Source: SZUA-430 sp964561925 (GTDB lineage: Bacteria; Pseudomonadota; Alphaproteobacteria; Micropepsales; Micropepsaceae). Taken from it: a stretch of 64,000 nt of DNA. The first letter of the stretch is position 1; each line of letters begins with the position of its first letter. Shown here in pieces: positions 7,518-15,754 of this stretch. Position numbers and translations under genes: made by a program. The notes under the pieces were generated by a model. It saw nothing but the letters and a program-made list of their open reading frames with translations. It was not told where the DNA came from and did not search any database. Location of the stretch: positions 1 through 64,000 of the forward strand of contig CAZLRW010000002.1 in assembly GCA_964561925.1 (NCBI GenBank), in the 5' to 3' direction.

Positions 7518-8544
7518 GGTCGGGTTCGAGCGGCTTCTTCGCCTTTTGCTTGCCCTTGATCTCGGCGGCGGCGGCCTGAATGGCGGCGAGGCGGGCCTCG
7601 CCGGTCGGGTGGGTCGTGTTCACGGCGGCCGCGCGCGTCGTTTCGTTCAGCCGGCGCCAGAATGTCTCCGCGGCGGCTACGTCGTAGCCGGCACGGGCCA
7701 TGAAGTAGAGGCCGGCATAGTCGGCTTCCTTTTCGTTTTCGATCGAATAGGGGCGGGCGGCGGCTTTCGCGACCGCGGTGCCGATCGTCATCCGGACGAA
7801 GGCGTCGAGAATGCCGCCGGGTTTTTGCTGCGCGCCGGCCGAGGCTTTTAGATGGCCGAGCACGTTGTGGGCGAGCTCGTGCCCCAAGATCAGCGCAACC
7901 TCGTCGTCGGAGCGGGTCAGGTCGAAGAGGCCTGTGGTGATCGCGAGAACGCGACCGTCGGCGGCGGCGTTGATCTCGGGGCTGCGGACAAGCAGTGTCG
8001 GGAACTCGCACACCGTCTCGGGCGTCGCGGTCAGCGTGCGGCCATCGGTCAGGCGCAGGTTGACGGCGCCGTCGCGTGCGGCGGCGTTCGACAATTGGAT
8101 GAAGCGTTCGGTGGCACCCTTGCCTTCGCCCACGGGATCGTCGCCGACGTGGGTGATCGTGGCGCCTGCGCGCAATCCGACTTGGGCTGCGGGCGCGCCT
8201 TCGACGGCGAGCGCCACCGTCACCGCGTTCGTCAGGCCGAAGTCGCTTTGCAGCCGCGCGCGATCGTCGGGGTTCGCAAAGTTCGCCAGCGACCACACGA
8301 TGATGCCGAGATCGGGGCGCGTCTCGTCGCTTTTCGCGCACGTCGCGGCGGCGGCTTTGCGTAGACGGAAACCGACGCGCTCCACGCGCGCGCGCTGTTG
8401 CATGTAGCGGGCGAGGCCTTGCGTGACGCTGGCCGCAGCGGGTGCCGGCGCTTGCGTCACGGGCGGAGCGATTTCGGGTGCCGTCGAACAGGCGGCGACG
8501 CCGAGCGTTGCGGCGGCGATCAGGGCGAGACGCGTGTTCGACAT
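7501..8544 (-). CDS. M48-family metalloprotease lipoprotein with internal PDZ-like segment
   Basis: Predicted periplasmic or membrane-anchored zinc protease. From ATG 8544 the 347-residue protein starts MSNTRLALIAAATLGVAACS, a lipoprotein signal with lipobox AAC. A PDZ-like stretch (GAPAAQVGLRAGATITHVGDDPV) precedes the zinc motif HELAHNVLGH and the downstream ENEKEADYAGLYFMARAGYD glutamate region typical of M48. Similar proteases act in outer-membrane quality control, but the exact role is unknown. The reading frame is open further upstream, but the lipobox fixes the start. It lies eight bases after the methyltransferase gene on the same strand. Confidence 0.87.
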   Translation of the reverse strand: MSNTRLALIAAATLGVAACSTAPEIAPPVTQAPAPAAASVTQGLARYMQQRARVERVGFRLRKAAAATCAKSDETRPDLGIIVWSLANFANPDDRARLQSDFGLTNAVTVALAVEGAPAAQVGLRAGATITHVGDDPVGEGKGATERFIQLSNAAARDGAVNLRLTDGRTLTATPETVCEFPTLLVRSPEINAAADGRVLAITTGLFDLTRSDDEVALILGHELAHNVLGHLKASAGAQQKPGGILDAFVRMTIGTAVAKAAARPYSIENEKEADYAGLYFMARAGYDVAAAETFWRRLNETTRAAAVNTTHPTGEARLAAIQAAAAEIKGKQKAKKPLEPDLKRPR

Positions 8545-8552
8545 ACGCAACC

Positions 8553-9740
8553 TCAATCGAGCTGGAAGACGAGCGATTTGAGATACGCCGTCTCCGGTAA
8601 CAGCGGATGAACGGGATGATCCGCCGCCGCGCCGCTTGCGCGGATCAAGCGGGCAATGCGGCCGGCTTTCGCGATGCCTTGCGCGCACTCGTGCAGAAAT
8701 CGATCTTGTGTGATCGCGTGGCTACAGGAGGCGAGGCAGAGAAAGCCGCCGGGCGCGACGAGAGGGGCTGCGAGGCGCGCAAGCTTGCGATAGCCGCGCG
8801 CGCCCGATTCCAAATCCTTCTTCGCGCGCACGAAGGGCGGCGGATCGCACGAGACGACGTCGAAGCGTTCGCCGGCGGGCGCCATTTCGTCCAGTTCTTC
8901 GAGAACGTCGCAGCGGCGAAGGTCGGCGCGCGAGTCGAGGCCGTTCGCTTGGGCGGTGGCAGACGCCGCGTCGAGCGCGGCTTGCGAGGAATCGAGCAAG
9001 ACGGCCGACTTTGCGCCCGCCTTCAACGCGCCCAGTGCGAGCGCGCCGACATAGGCGTAGGCGTCGAGAAGCGTCGCGCCCTTCGCGAGACCGACGAGAA
9101 ACGTCCGGTTGTCGCGCTGGTCGTAGAACCAGCCGGTCTTTTGGCCGGCCAGCGGGTCGATGCGGTGGCGAATGCCCGCCTCTTCGACGAAGACGCCGGC
9201 ATCGAGCGTCCCGTGAGCGACGTGGATATCGTCTTTCAGGCCTTCGTGCGCGCGCGCGGGTGCGTTGCTCTTGACGACGATCGCGCGCGGCTTGAACTCG
9301 GCGCGCAGGGCGTCGAGCCAGTGGGGGCCGAGCGCGTCCATGCCTGCCGTACCCGACTGCGCGACCAAGACGTCGTCGAAGCGGTCGACCACGAGGCCCG
9401 GACATTCGTCTGCTTCGGCGTGGACGAGGCGGTAGTGCGGCGTCTTGAACAGTTTGCGGCGCAGCGCATCGGCGCGCGCGAAACGTTCGCGGAAGAAGGC
9501 CGCGTCGATCGTCGACTTCGCCTCGCGCGACAGAATGCGGGCGGCGATGAGGCTGTGCGGATTGAAATAGGCGGCGGCGACGGGTTCCCCGCGGTCGCTC
9601 GCGATCGTGACGAGCGAACCCGGCTTCAGCGCCTTCGTCGCGCGGTCCATCACGATTTCGTTCGAATAGACCCACGGGGCGCCGCCCTTCGCGCGCGCAC
9701 CGTGTTTTTGGAGGAATCGGATCGCCGGCCGTTCGCTCAC
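8553..9740 (-). CDS. class I SAM-dependent rRNA methyltransferase, RlmI-like
   Basis: Predicted 23S rRNA (cytosine-5) methyltransferase. The 395-residue product begins with a PUA-like RNA-binding domain (RFLQKHGARAKGGAPWVYSNEI). It continues into a Rossmann methyltransferase with TGWFYDQRDNR, the SAM-binding LLDAYAYVGALALGAL, and motif IV DPPPFVRAKKDLESG. A conserved cysteine follows in LCLASCSHAI. GTG 9740 overlaps the TGA of the upstream dehydrogenase (GTGA), so it is translationally coupled. The E. coli RlmI target is C1962; the same target here is inference. Confidence 0.88.
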   Translation of the reverse strand: MSERPAIRFLQKHGARAKGGAPWVYSNEIVMDRATKALKPGSLVTIASDRGEPVAAAYFNPHSLIAARILSREAKSTIDAAFFRERFARADALRRKLFKTPHYRLVHAEADECPGLVVDRFDDVLVAQSGTAGMDALGPHWLDALRAEFKPRAIVVKSNAPARAHEGLKDDIHVAHGTLDAGVFVEEAGIRHRIDPLAGQKTGWFYDQRDNRTFLVGLAKGATLLDAYAYVGALALGALKAGAKSAVLLDSSQAALDAASATAQANGLDSRADLRRCDVLEELDEMAPAGERFDVVSCDPPPFVRAKKDLESGARGYRKLARLAAPLVAPGGFLCLASCSHAITQDRFLHECAQGIAKAGRIARLIRASGAAADHPVHPLLPETAYLKSLVFQLD

Positions 9741-10723
9741 AACATCGCCGCGAGAACGCGGTCGGGCGGTTTGTGGCCGTCGGCAAAGGTCTTGATGTTG
9801 ATGATGACCTTCTCGCCCATGTCGACGCGGCCCTCGAGCGTGGCCGAACCCATGTGCGGTAAGAGCACGACGTTGCTGAGCTTCAAGAGCTTCGGGTTCA
9901 CGGCGGGTTCGTGTTCGAAGACGTCGAGGCCCGCGCCCGCGAGTTCGTTCGCTTCCAGCATGCGGGCGAGCGCGTTTTCGTCGATCACCTCGCCGCGCGC
10001 GGTGTTGACCAGATAGGCGGTCGGCTTCATCAACTTCAACCGGCGCGCGGACAGCAAATGATAGGTCGCCGGCGTGTGCGGGCAGTTGACCGAGACCATG
10101 TCCATCCGTGCGAGCATCTGGTCGAGGCTGTCCCAATAGGTCGCCTCAAGCTCTTCTTCCATCGGCTTCGGAACGGGCTTGCGGTTGTGATAGTGAATCT
10201 GCAATCCGAACGCCTTGGCGCGGCGCGCGACGGCTTGGCCGATGCGGCCCATGCCGATGATGCCGAGCCGCTTGCCGGTGATGCGCTGGCCCAGCATCCA
10301 GGTCGGCGACCAGCCCTTAAAGTCGCCCTTGGCCAGGACGGCCGCGCCTTCGACGATGCGGCGCGGCACGGCGAGCAGCAACGCCATCGTGATGTCGGCC
10401 GTGTCTTCCGTCAGAACGCCCGGCGTGTTCGTCACCGTGATCGCGCGGGCGCGTGCGGTTTCGAGATCGATGTTGTCGACGCCGGCACCGAAATTCGCGA
10501 TCAGCTTCAGCCGCTCGCCCGAGCGCGAGAGAATGCGCGCGTCCAGGCGATCGGTCACCGTCGGCACCAGGACGTCGGCCGTCGCTACCGCCTCGATCAG
10601 CTTGTCACGGCTCATCGGCGTGTCGTCGACGTTCAGCCGCGCGTCGAAAAGCTCGCGCATGCGGGTCTCGATCGCGTCGGGCAGCTTGCGGGTGACGATG
10701 ACAAGGGGTTTCTTGGCGGGCAT
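9737..10723 (-). CDS. D-2-hydroxyacid dehydrogenase (glyoxylate/hydroxypyruvate reductase type)
   Basis: NAD(P)H-dependent reductase of 2-keto acids. The 328 residues show the cofactor Rossmann motif GKRLGIIGMGRIGQAVARRAKAFG, the substrate/catalytic arginine region NTARGEVIDE, the Glu in DVFEHEPAV, and the catalytic His in LLPHMGSAT. Similar enzymes reduce glyoxylate or hydroxypyruvate; specificity is not decided here. Start ATG 10723. It is divergent from the SH3 protein and heads a three-gene minus-strand run with rlmI and the M48 gene. Confidence 0.9.
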   Translation of the reverse strand: MPAKKPLVIVTRKLPDAIETRMRELFDARLNVDDTPMSRDKLIEAVATADVLVPTVTDRLDARILSRSGERLKLIANFGAGVDNIDLETARARAITVTNTPGVLTEDTADITMALLLAVPRRIVEGAAVLAKGDFKGWSPTWMLGQRITGKRLGIIGMGRIGQAVARRAKAFGLQIHYHNRKPVPKPMEEELEATYWDSLDQMLARMDMVSVNCPHTPATYHLLSARRLKLMKPTAYLVNTARGEVIDENALARMLEANELAGAGLDVFEHEPAVNPKLLKLSNVVLLPHMGSATLEGRVDMGEKVIINIKTFADGHKPPDRVLAAML

Positions 10724-10884
10724 CGGATCGGATGAAAACGGGTGTCAGCCCCTTCCTTAGCAGAGGGAAACGCCGTTGGCCTAGTGCTAACGAGACGTCA
10801 TTTTTCTTCGCGTGCTAACCCAATTTTAAGCGCGTAGCCGCTGATATTCCTTATCAATTTCTCCAACGGATCGACCCCCGAGGC

Positions 10885-11493
10885 ATGCGCAAAGACAAGC
10901 TTCGACCGCGGGCGTTTCGGCGCCCGGTTGCCGTCCTCGCCGTTCTGATATGCAGCGCCACACCGGGTTGGGCGGGCGAGCGCACCGGCGCGGTCGTTCA
11001 GCCCCGGGCCAAGCCGGTGTTGGAGGCCGCCCTCCATGCCGCGAACAAGCCGGTGGTGCCGCCGCCGATCGTCGCCACGGGGCTGCCGGTGCCGCGCTGG
11101 GTCACGATCAAGGCCGGGCGGGTGAACGTGCGGCGCGGGCCGTCGCTCGAGCAGGAGATCGTGTGGACCTACGTCAAGCCGGGCGTGCCGGTCGAGATCA
11201 TCGCCGAGTACGCCGCTTGGCGGCGCATCCGCGACGTGGACGGGGCGACCGGCTGGGTCATCGCCGCCCTGCTCGACGGACGGCGCAATGTGATGGTGCA
11301 GGGTCGGGTGAACACGGCGATCCTCGCCGCGCCGAAAGCCGACGCGGACGCCGTCGCGTATGCCGAGCCCGGGCTCGTCGCCAAGCTCGTAGGCTGCGAG
11401 GGACCATGGTGCGAGGTTTCGACCCGCGGCTATGAGGGCTACGTCGCGCGCGAGCGGCTTTGGGGCGTTTATGACGATGAGGTGGTGAAGTAG
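10885..11493 (+). CDS. secreted SH3-domain protein
   Basis: 202-residue exported protein. The N-terminus RRPVAVLAVLICSATPGWAGE is a Sec signal with cleavage after GWA. The rest carries bacterial SH3-like segments: VTIKAGRVNVRRGPSLEQEIVWTY, then WRRIRDVDGATGWVIAALLDGRR, then a second weaker unit ending WCEVSTRGYEGYVARERLWGVY. Such domains bind peptidoglycan peptides or act as envelope scaffolds. Alphaproteobacteria often carry this gene divergent from the hydroxyacid dehydrogenase. No catalytic domain is seen. Confidence 0.82.
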   Translation: MRKDKLRPRAFRRPVAVLAVLICSATPGWAGERTGAVVQPRAKPVLEAALHAANKPVVPPPIVATGLPVPRWVTIKAGRVNVRRGPSLEQEIVWTYVKPGVPVEIIAEYAAWRRIRDVDGATGWVIAALLDGRRNVMVQGRVNTAILAAPKADADAVAYAEPGLVAKLVGCEGPWCEVSTRGYEGYVARERLWGVYDDEVVK

Positions 11494-11542
11494 CGACCAG
11501 CGATCAGCTGACTTTTGCCGCCGTTTCGGGCACTCTGTGCTC

Positions 11543-11770
11543 ATGGCTGAAGTCCGTATCACAGGAATCCCGGCGCCGTTGCTCCGCCTTTTGAAGGCGA
11601 GGGCCAAGAGCGCCGACGTGTCTTTGTCAGCCTATCTCCGCACAGAGTTGTGTGCTCTTGCGGAGCGTCCGTCGCTCGACGAGCTTCGCGCTCGTCTCGC
11701 CACCCGCGCGCCGACCATACTACGCGGCCCACCCGCGCAGGTGCTCCGCGCTGAGCGCGATCGGCGGTAG
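11543..11770 (+). CDS. FitA/VapB-like ribbon-helix-helix antitoxin (orphan)
   Basis: 75-residue protein MAEVRITGIPAPLLRLLKARAKSADVSLSAYLRTELCALAERPS. The short beta-strand followed by two helices is the RHH DNA-binding fold of FitA/VapB antitoxins, and the variable C-terminus would contact a PIN toxin. No PIN-domain gene follows: cysK converges six bases later and the SH3 gene lies upstream. It is therefore a solitary antitoxin or a remnant of a toxin-antitoxin pair. ATG 11543 is preferred over GTG two codons earlier. Confidence 0.7.
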   Translation: MAEVRITGIPAPLLRLLKARAKSADVSLSAYLRTELCALAERPSLDELRARLATRAPTILRGPPAQVLRAERDRR

Positions 11771-11775
11771 TCCTC

Positions 11776-12756
11776 CTAGAGCCCGTCAAATAGAGCCGTG
11801 GACAAATAGCGTTCGGCGAAGGAGGGGATGATCGCGACGATCGTCTTGCCGGCCATGTCCTTGCGGCCCGCCACTTCTAGCGCGGCGGCGACGGCCGCGC
11901 CCGACGAGATGCCGACCGGGATGCCTTCGAGGCGGGCGACTTTGCGTGCGGTCGCAAAGGCGGTCTCGTTGCCGATCGTGATGATCTCGTCGATCACGTT
12001 GCGATCGAGAATGCCGGGCACGAAGCCCGCACCGATGCCTTGAATCTTGTGCGGTCCGGGCTGGCGGCCGGAGAGGACGGCGCTGTCTTCCGGTTCGACG
12101 GCGATCATCTTGAGCGAGGGCTTGCGCGCTTTGAGCACCGAGCCCACGCCCGTGATCGTGCCCCCGGTGCCGACGCCGGAGATCACGGCGTCGACTTTGC
12201 CGGCGGTGTCGTTCCAAATCTCCTCGGCGGTCGTGCGGCGGTGGATCGCCGGGTTCGCAGGGTTCTCGAATTGCTGCGGAATGATGGAATTCGGGATTTC
12301 TTTCGCGAGTTCGACCGCGCGCGCCACGGCACCGCGCATGCCTTGGGTCGCGGGCGTCAGTTCCAGTTTCGCGCCGAGGATCAACAGCATCTTGCGGCGC
12401 TCGACCGACATCGATTCCGGCATGACGAGGATCAGCGGGTAGCCCTTTGCGGCCGCGACGAAGGCGAGTGCGATTCCGGTGTTGCCGGAGGTCGGCTCGA
12501 TCAGCGTCGTTCCCGGCTTGATAACGCCGCGCGCTTCGAGATCCTCGATCATCGAAACGCCGATGCGGTCCTTGACGCTCGCCATCGGGTTGAAGAATTC
12601 GAGCTTGAGGAGGATTTCCGCGCCGGCACCGGCTTCCTTGGCCATCCGATTGAGGCGAACCAGCGGGGTGTCGCCGATCGTTTCGGTGATCGAATCGTAG
12701 ACGCGGCCACGGCCGGGGGCGTGGGCGGGCGATTGTTTGCGGGCGGCTTCGCTCAT
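11776..12756 (-). CDS. cysK: cysteine synthase A
   Basis: PLP enzyme making L-cysteine from O-acetylserine and sulfide. The 326-residue protein has the PLP lysine in NPMASVKDRIG, the substrate loop PTSGNTGIALAF, the glycine-rich phosphate loop SGVGTGGTITGVG, and the family end motif GISSGAAVAAAL. An extra N-terminal segment of about 17 residues (MSEAARKQSPAHAPGRG) precedes the usual start. A MITE-like inverted repeat and then an Rrf2 regulator lie directly upstream; Rrf2 proteins such as CymR regulate cysteine synthesis elsewhere, so control of cysK by it is plausible. Confidence 0.95.
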   Translation of the reverse strand: MSEAARKQSPAHAPGRGRVYDSITETIGDTPLVRLNRMAKEAGAGAEILLKLEFFNPMASVKDRIGVSMIEDLEARGVIKPGTTLIEPTSGNTGIALAFVAAAKGYPLILVMPESMSVERRKMLLILGAKLELTPATQGMRGAVARAVELAKEIPNSIIPQQFENPANPAIHRRTTAEEIWNDTAGKVDAVISGVGTGGTITGVGSVLKARKPSLKMIAVEPEDSAVLSGRQPGPHKIQGIGAGFVPGILDRNVIDEIITIGNETAFATARKVARLEGIPVGISSGAAVAAALEVAGRKDMAGKTIVAIIPSFAERYLSTALFDGL

Positions 12757-12799
12757 TTGGTGGTCCTTTTCGACGCTTTGTTCGGTTTGCTCAGTCAGT

Positions 12800-13034
12800 T
12801 TTCACCGCGAAGAACGCGAAGGAGTCGCGAAGAAGTCACGAAGAAGGAAGATGCCTCACACAATGAAACGATGGAACGATGAGTGAGACTTTTTTCGGCG
12901 CGAAGCGCCAAGTCGAACGAATTGATGCGCGCCTGCGGCGCGCAGGTTTGCGCCAGTTCATCGTGTCATCGTTTCATTGTGTGAGGTCCTCTTTGCGACT
13001 GCTTGGCGACTCCTTCGCGTTCTTCGTGGTGAAA
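12800..13034. repeat. imperfect inverted repeat about 235 bp (MITE-like)
   Basis: Outer arms around 12800-12840 and 12995-13034 pair through the shared core GAAGAACGCGAAGGAGTCGC. Inner arms around 12854-12885 and 12955-12987 pair through CCTCACACAATGAAACGATG. It fills nearly the whole gap between cysK and the rrf2 gene. No transposase and no coding sequence are seen. A non-autonomous mobile element or repeat-derived cruciform is likely. It sits where the cysK promoter must be. Confidence 0.8.
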
Positions 13035-13062
13035 GCTGAATCAAACACGCCACCGCGGCCGG

Positions 13063-13515
13063 TCAGATTGCGAAGTCGGCGCGTTCGCCGATCGGCTCGG
13101 CGAGGCCGCGCTCCTCCGCCCTGCGGCAGAGGTCTTCGATCGTGATCGCATCGAGGCGATGCATCAGTTCACCGTGCACTTGGGCGACGACCGGACGGAC
13201 GACATGTTCGCCGATCGGGGAGGTGCCGTTCAAGGGCGGCTCTTCGGCGACTTCCAGTTCGGCGACGATGCGCACGATCTCGCCCGCGGTGATGCGGCGG
13301 CGTTCCTTGGCCAGGCGATAGCCGCCGCGCGGTCCGCGCACGCCCTTGAGCACGCCCTGGCGGACGAGCGCCTGCATCACCTGTTCGAGGTAGCGGTGCG
13401 GTACGCCTTGGCGGCGGGTGATTTCCTTCGACTGCACGGGTTCGGGCCGCGAGTTCGTCGCGATGTCGACGACCGCCTCCAATGCCAGGATCGCTTTTCT
13501 CGATAGGCGCAGCAT
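13063..13515 (-). CDS. Rrf2-family transcriptional regulator
   Basis: 150-residue winged-helix regulator. MLRLSRKAILALEAVVDIATN and the recognition region EITRRQGVPHRYLEQVMQALVRQGVLKGVRGPRGGYRLA are typical of Rrf2. Only one cysteine (in EDLCRRA) is present, so it cannot carry an IscR/NsrR-type three-cysteine Fe-S cluster. A CymR-like sensor of cysteine metabolism is more likely, which fits the neighbouring cysK (inference). Its ATG is three bases after the dut stop, placing it last in a coaBC-dut-rrf2 operon. Confidence 0.88.
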   Translation of the reverse strand: MLRLSRKAILALEAVVDIATNSRPEPVQSKEITRRQGVPHRYLEQVMQALVRQGVLKGVRGPRGGYRLAKERRRITAGEIVRIVAELEVAEEPPLNGTSPIGEHVVRPVVAQVHGELMHRLDAITIEDLCRRAEERGLAEPIGERADFAI

Positions 13516-13518
13516 GCG

Positions 13519-13980
13519 TCAGCTTCCCGTTTTGGCCCCGATGCCGGTCGAGCCGAAGCCGCCGGTACCGCGCGCCGTGCCGCTCAACGCCTCGACCCGT
13601 TCGAAGCGTACGGGCGCGACGGCGGCGACGACGAGCTGGGCGATGCGGTCGCCGCGCGCGATGCGGAACGGCTCGGGACCATGGTTGATCAAGATGACTT
13701 TCACTTCGCCGCGATAGTCGGCGTCGATCGTGCCGGGGGCGTTCAATACGGTGACACCGTGTTTGAGCGCGAGGCCGGAACGCGGGCGGACCTGGCCTTC
13801 GAACCCTTGCGGGATCGCAAGCGCGATTCCGGTCGCCACCGCGTGGATCGCGCCCGGCGCGATCGCCACGTCTTCGGCCGAGACGATGTCGGCGCCGGCG
13901 GCGCCCGCGGTCGCGTAGGCCGGCGGGTTCAGGCCGCGGCCGTGGGGTAGGGTCAGGATTTCGACGCGGGCTTCGCTCAC
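13519..13980 (-). CDS. dut: deoxyuridine 5'-triphosphate nucleotidohydrolase (dUTPase)
   Basis: Hydrolyses dUTP to dUMP and pyrophosphate, keeping uracil out of DNA and feeding dTMP synthesis. The 153-residue protein has all trimeric dUTPase motifs: GAAGADI, PRSGLA, GTIDADYRGEV with the catalytic Asp, and GDRIAQLVV. The C-terminal GTARGTGGFGSTG arm closes over the active site. Start is GTG 13980, overlapping the coaBC TGA by four bases. Confidence 0.96.
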   Translation of the reverse strand: MSEARVEILTLPHGRGLNPPAYATAGAAGADIVSAEDVAIAPGAIHAVATGIALAIPQGFEGQVRPRSGLALKHGVTVLNAPGTIDADYRGEVKVILINHGPEPFRIARGDRIAQLVVAAVAPVRFERVEALSGTARGTGGFGSTGIGAKTGS

Positions 13981-15185
13981 GCGGCTGCTCCCTTCAGATG
14001 CGCCGCGATCTTGGCGGCGAGGCGGGCCGCCACTTCGCCCTTCGCGAGCTTCGGCCAGGTTTCGGTGTCGGCCGCCGAGATGATGTGGACGGTGTTCTCA
14101 TCGCCGCCCATCACGCCGGTGGCGGGCGAGACGTCGTTTGCGACGATCCAGTCGCAGCCCTTCTTCGCCCGTTTCGCCTTCGCGTGTTCGACGACCTTTT
14201 CGGTTTCGGCGGCGAAACCGACGACGAGGCGCGGGCGGCCCGTGCCGCGCGTCGCGAGCGTGTGCAGAATGTCCGGGTTCTCGACGAGCTTCAGCGCGGG
14301 CAAGCCGCCGGCGCCCTTCTTGATCTTCTGATTGGCGGCGTGGTCGACGCGCCAGTCGGCGACGGCCGCCGCACAGACCGCGACGTCGGCGGGCAGTGCC
14401 GCCTCGCAGGCGGCGAGCATTTGATGCGCGGTTTCGACCTTCACGAATTTCACGCCGCGCGGGGCGGCGATGTTCGTCGGGCCCGAGACGAGCGTCGTCG
14501 CGGCGCCAAGATCGGCAAGCGCACCCGCGATCGCGTAGCCCTGCTTGCCGGACGAACGGTTCGCGATGAAGCGCACGGGGTCGATCGGTTCGTGCGTCGG
14601 GCCGGCGGTGACCAGCGCGCTGACGCCCGCGAGCGCGTGGCTGCGCGCAAAGTGGGCTTCGACGGCGGAGAGAATCTGGGCCGGCTCCGCCATGCGGCCG
14701 GGACCGAATTCGCCGCACGCCATGTCGCCGTCATTGGGCCCTACGATCGCCACGCCGTCGGCCTTCAGCTGCGCGAGGTTGCGCTGCGTCGCGGCGTGCA
14801 GCCACATTCGCACGTTCATCGCAGGCGCGAGCAGCACCGGCTTGTCGGTCGCAAGCAACGCGGTCGAGGCCAGATCGTCAGCGCGGCCGGTCGCCATCTT
14901 CGCCATCAGGTCTGCCGTCGCGGGCGCGACGACAAGCAGGTCAGCGTCGCGCGAGAGTTGGATGTGGCCCATCTCCGCCTCGTCGGTGAGGCTGAAGAGG
15001 TCTTGATAGATTTTGTCGCCGGTCAGGCTTGCGACCGAGAGCGGGGTGACGAACTCGCCGCCCGCCTTGGTCAGGATCGCGCGCACGGCCGCGCCGCGCT
15101 CGCGCAGGCGGCGGATCAGTTCCAGCGACTTGTAGGCGGCAATGCCGCCGCCGATGACGAGCAGGATGCGTTTGCCGGTGAGCAC
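13977..15185 (-). CDS. coaBC: bifunctional phosphopantothenoylcysteine decarboxylase/synthetase
   Basis: Coenzyme A pathway enzyme. The N-terminal CoaC half is a flavin decarboxylase (RILLVIGGGIAAYKSLEL, the APAMNVRMW substrate loop, and the catalytic Cys in GDMACGEFGPGRM). The C-terminal CoaB half is a ligase (ALVTAGPTHEPIDPVRFIANRSSGKQG, then AAVADWR and KIKK). At 402 residues the length is normal. The likely start is GTG 15185. It heads the coaBC-dut-rrf2 minus-strand operon with overlapping junctions. Confidence 0.95.
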   Translation of the reverse strand: MLTGKRILLVIGGGIAAYKSLELIRRLRERGAAVRAILTKAGGEFVTPLSVASLTGDKIYQDLFSLTDEAEMGHIQLSRDADLLVVAPATADLMAKMATGRADDLASTALLATDKPVLLAPAMNVRMWLHAATQRNLAQLKADGVAIVGPNDGDMACGEFGPGRMAEPAQILSAVEAHFARSHALAGVSALVTAGPTHEPIDPVRFIANRSSGKQGYAIAGALADLGAATTLVSGPTNIAAPRGVKFVKVETAHQMLAACEAALPADVAVCAAAVADWRVDHAANQKIKKGAGGLPALKLVENPDILHTLATRGTGRPRLVVGFAAETEKVVEHAKAKRAKKGCDWIVANDVSPATGVMGGDENTVHIISAADTETWPKLAKGEVAARLAAKIAAHLKGAAA

Positions 15186-15298
15186 GCGTTCGGCCTCAAT
15201 TCATGCAGTGAAGATGGGAATTATACCTAAGTACATCAAGGCGCGTGGAAATTTTGTTTTTGATGGTGAGGGCGGGGGTAACCTACTGATAAATAGAG

Positions 15299-15425
15299 CG
15301 CTTCCCCCCTTGAGGGGGAAGCTGGCGCGCCGAAGGCGCGTCTGATGGGGGGCGGCGCGCAAAGGCCCCCCCATCCGTCTCGCCGCTCTCGCGGCGATCC
15401 ACCTTCCCCCTCAAGGGGGGAAGGG
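15299..15425. repeat. palindromic intergenic repeat (CCCCTTGAGGGGGAAG family)
   Basis: Two inverted units share the head CTTCCCCCCTTGAGGGGGAAG: left unit about 15300-15352, right unit about 15365-15425, with a middle region that can also pair. This looks like a REP/BIME-type dispersed element. It occupies most of the gap between coaBC and a small accessory gene and contains no coding sequence. Confidence 0.78.
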
Positions 15426-15469
15426 TTGGCTCTAACGGGATACCCCCGCACGATTTCAAGCGAACAACC

Positions 15470-15754
15470 TCATGTACCCGGAACTTGCTTGGCCGAGCCA
15501 AGTTTGCGCGCCTCGCGGACGAGGGCGCGCAAGGCGCGCGCTTCGCGGCGCCAGGCGTCGCCCCTTGTGCCGTGTTTCCAGGCGTTGCGATTGCCGTGCG
15601 GCGCGCCGCCGCGCGCGCCGTGAAAGCGGCAGACGCGATAGCCGCGAACAGCCGGCGCCCGGCAGGGCATTTTCGTCCGCTTCGAGCGGCTAGCGCAACG
15701 CGGTGCTGCCCAAAGCCTGGTGACCATTGAGAGCCGTGTGACCGTTGAGTCCAT
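15470..15754 (-). CDS. small Cys/His protein with HG-GAP-GNRNA-KHG motif
   Basis: 94-residue basic protein. Conserved-looking core: RC at 20, PC at 31, CRFHG at 42-46, then GGAPHGNRNAWKHG (49-62), followed by an arginine-rich helix. The C20, C31, C42 and H45 spacing suggests a small metal-binding knuckle. I recognise the core as that of a widespread small alphaproteobacterial hypothetical family, often in accessory DNA; no function is known. ATG 15754 has AAAGGAAA upstream. Its first 65 bases overlap the 3' end of the upstream gene in another frame. Confidence 0.72.
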   Translation of the reverse strand: MDSTVTRLSMVTRLWAAPRCASRSKRTKMPCRAPAVRGYRVCRFHGARGGAPHGNRNAWKHGTRGDAWRREARALRALVREARKLGSAKQVPGT

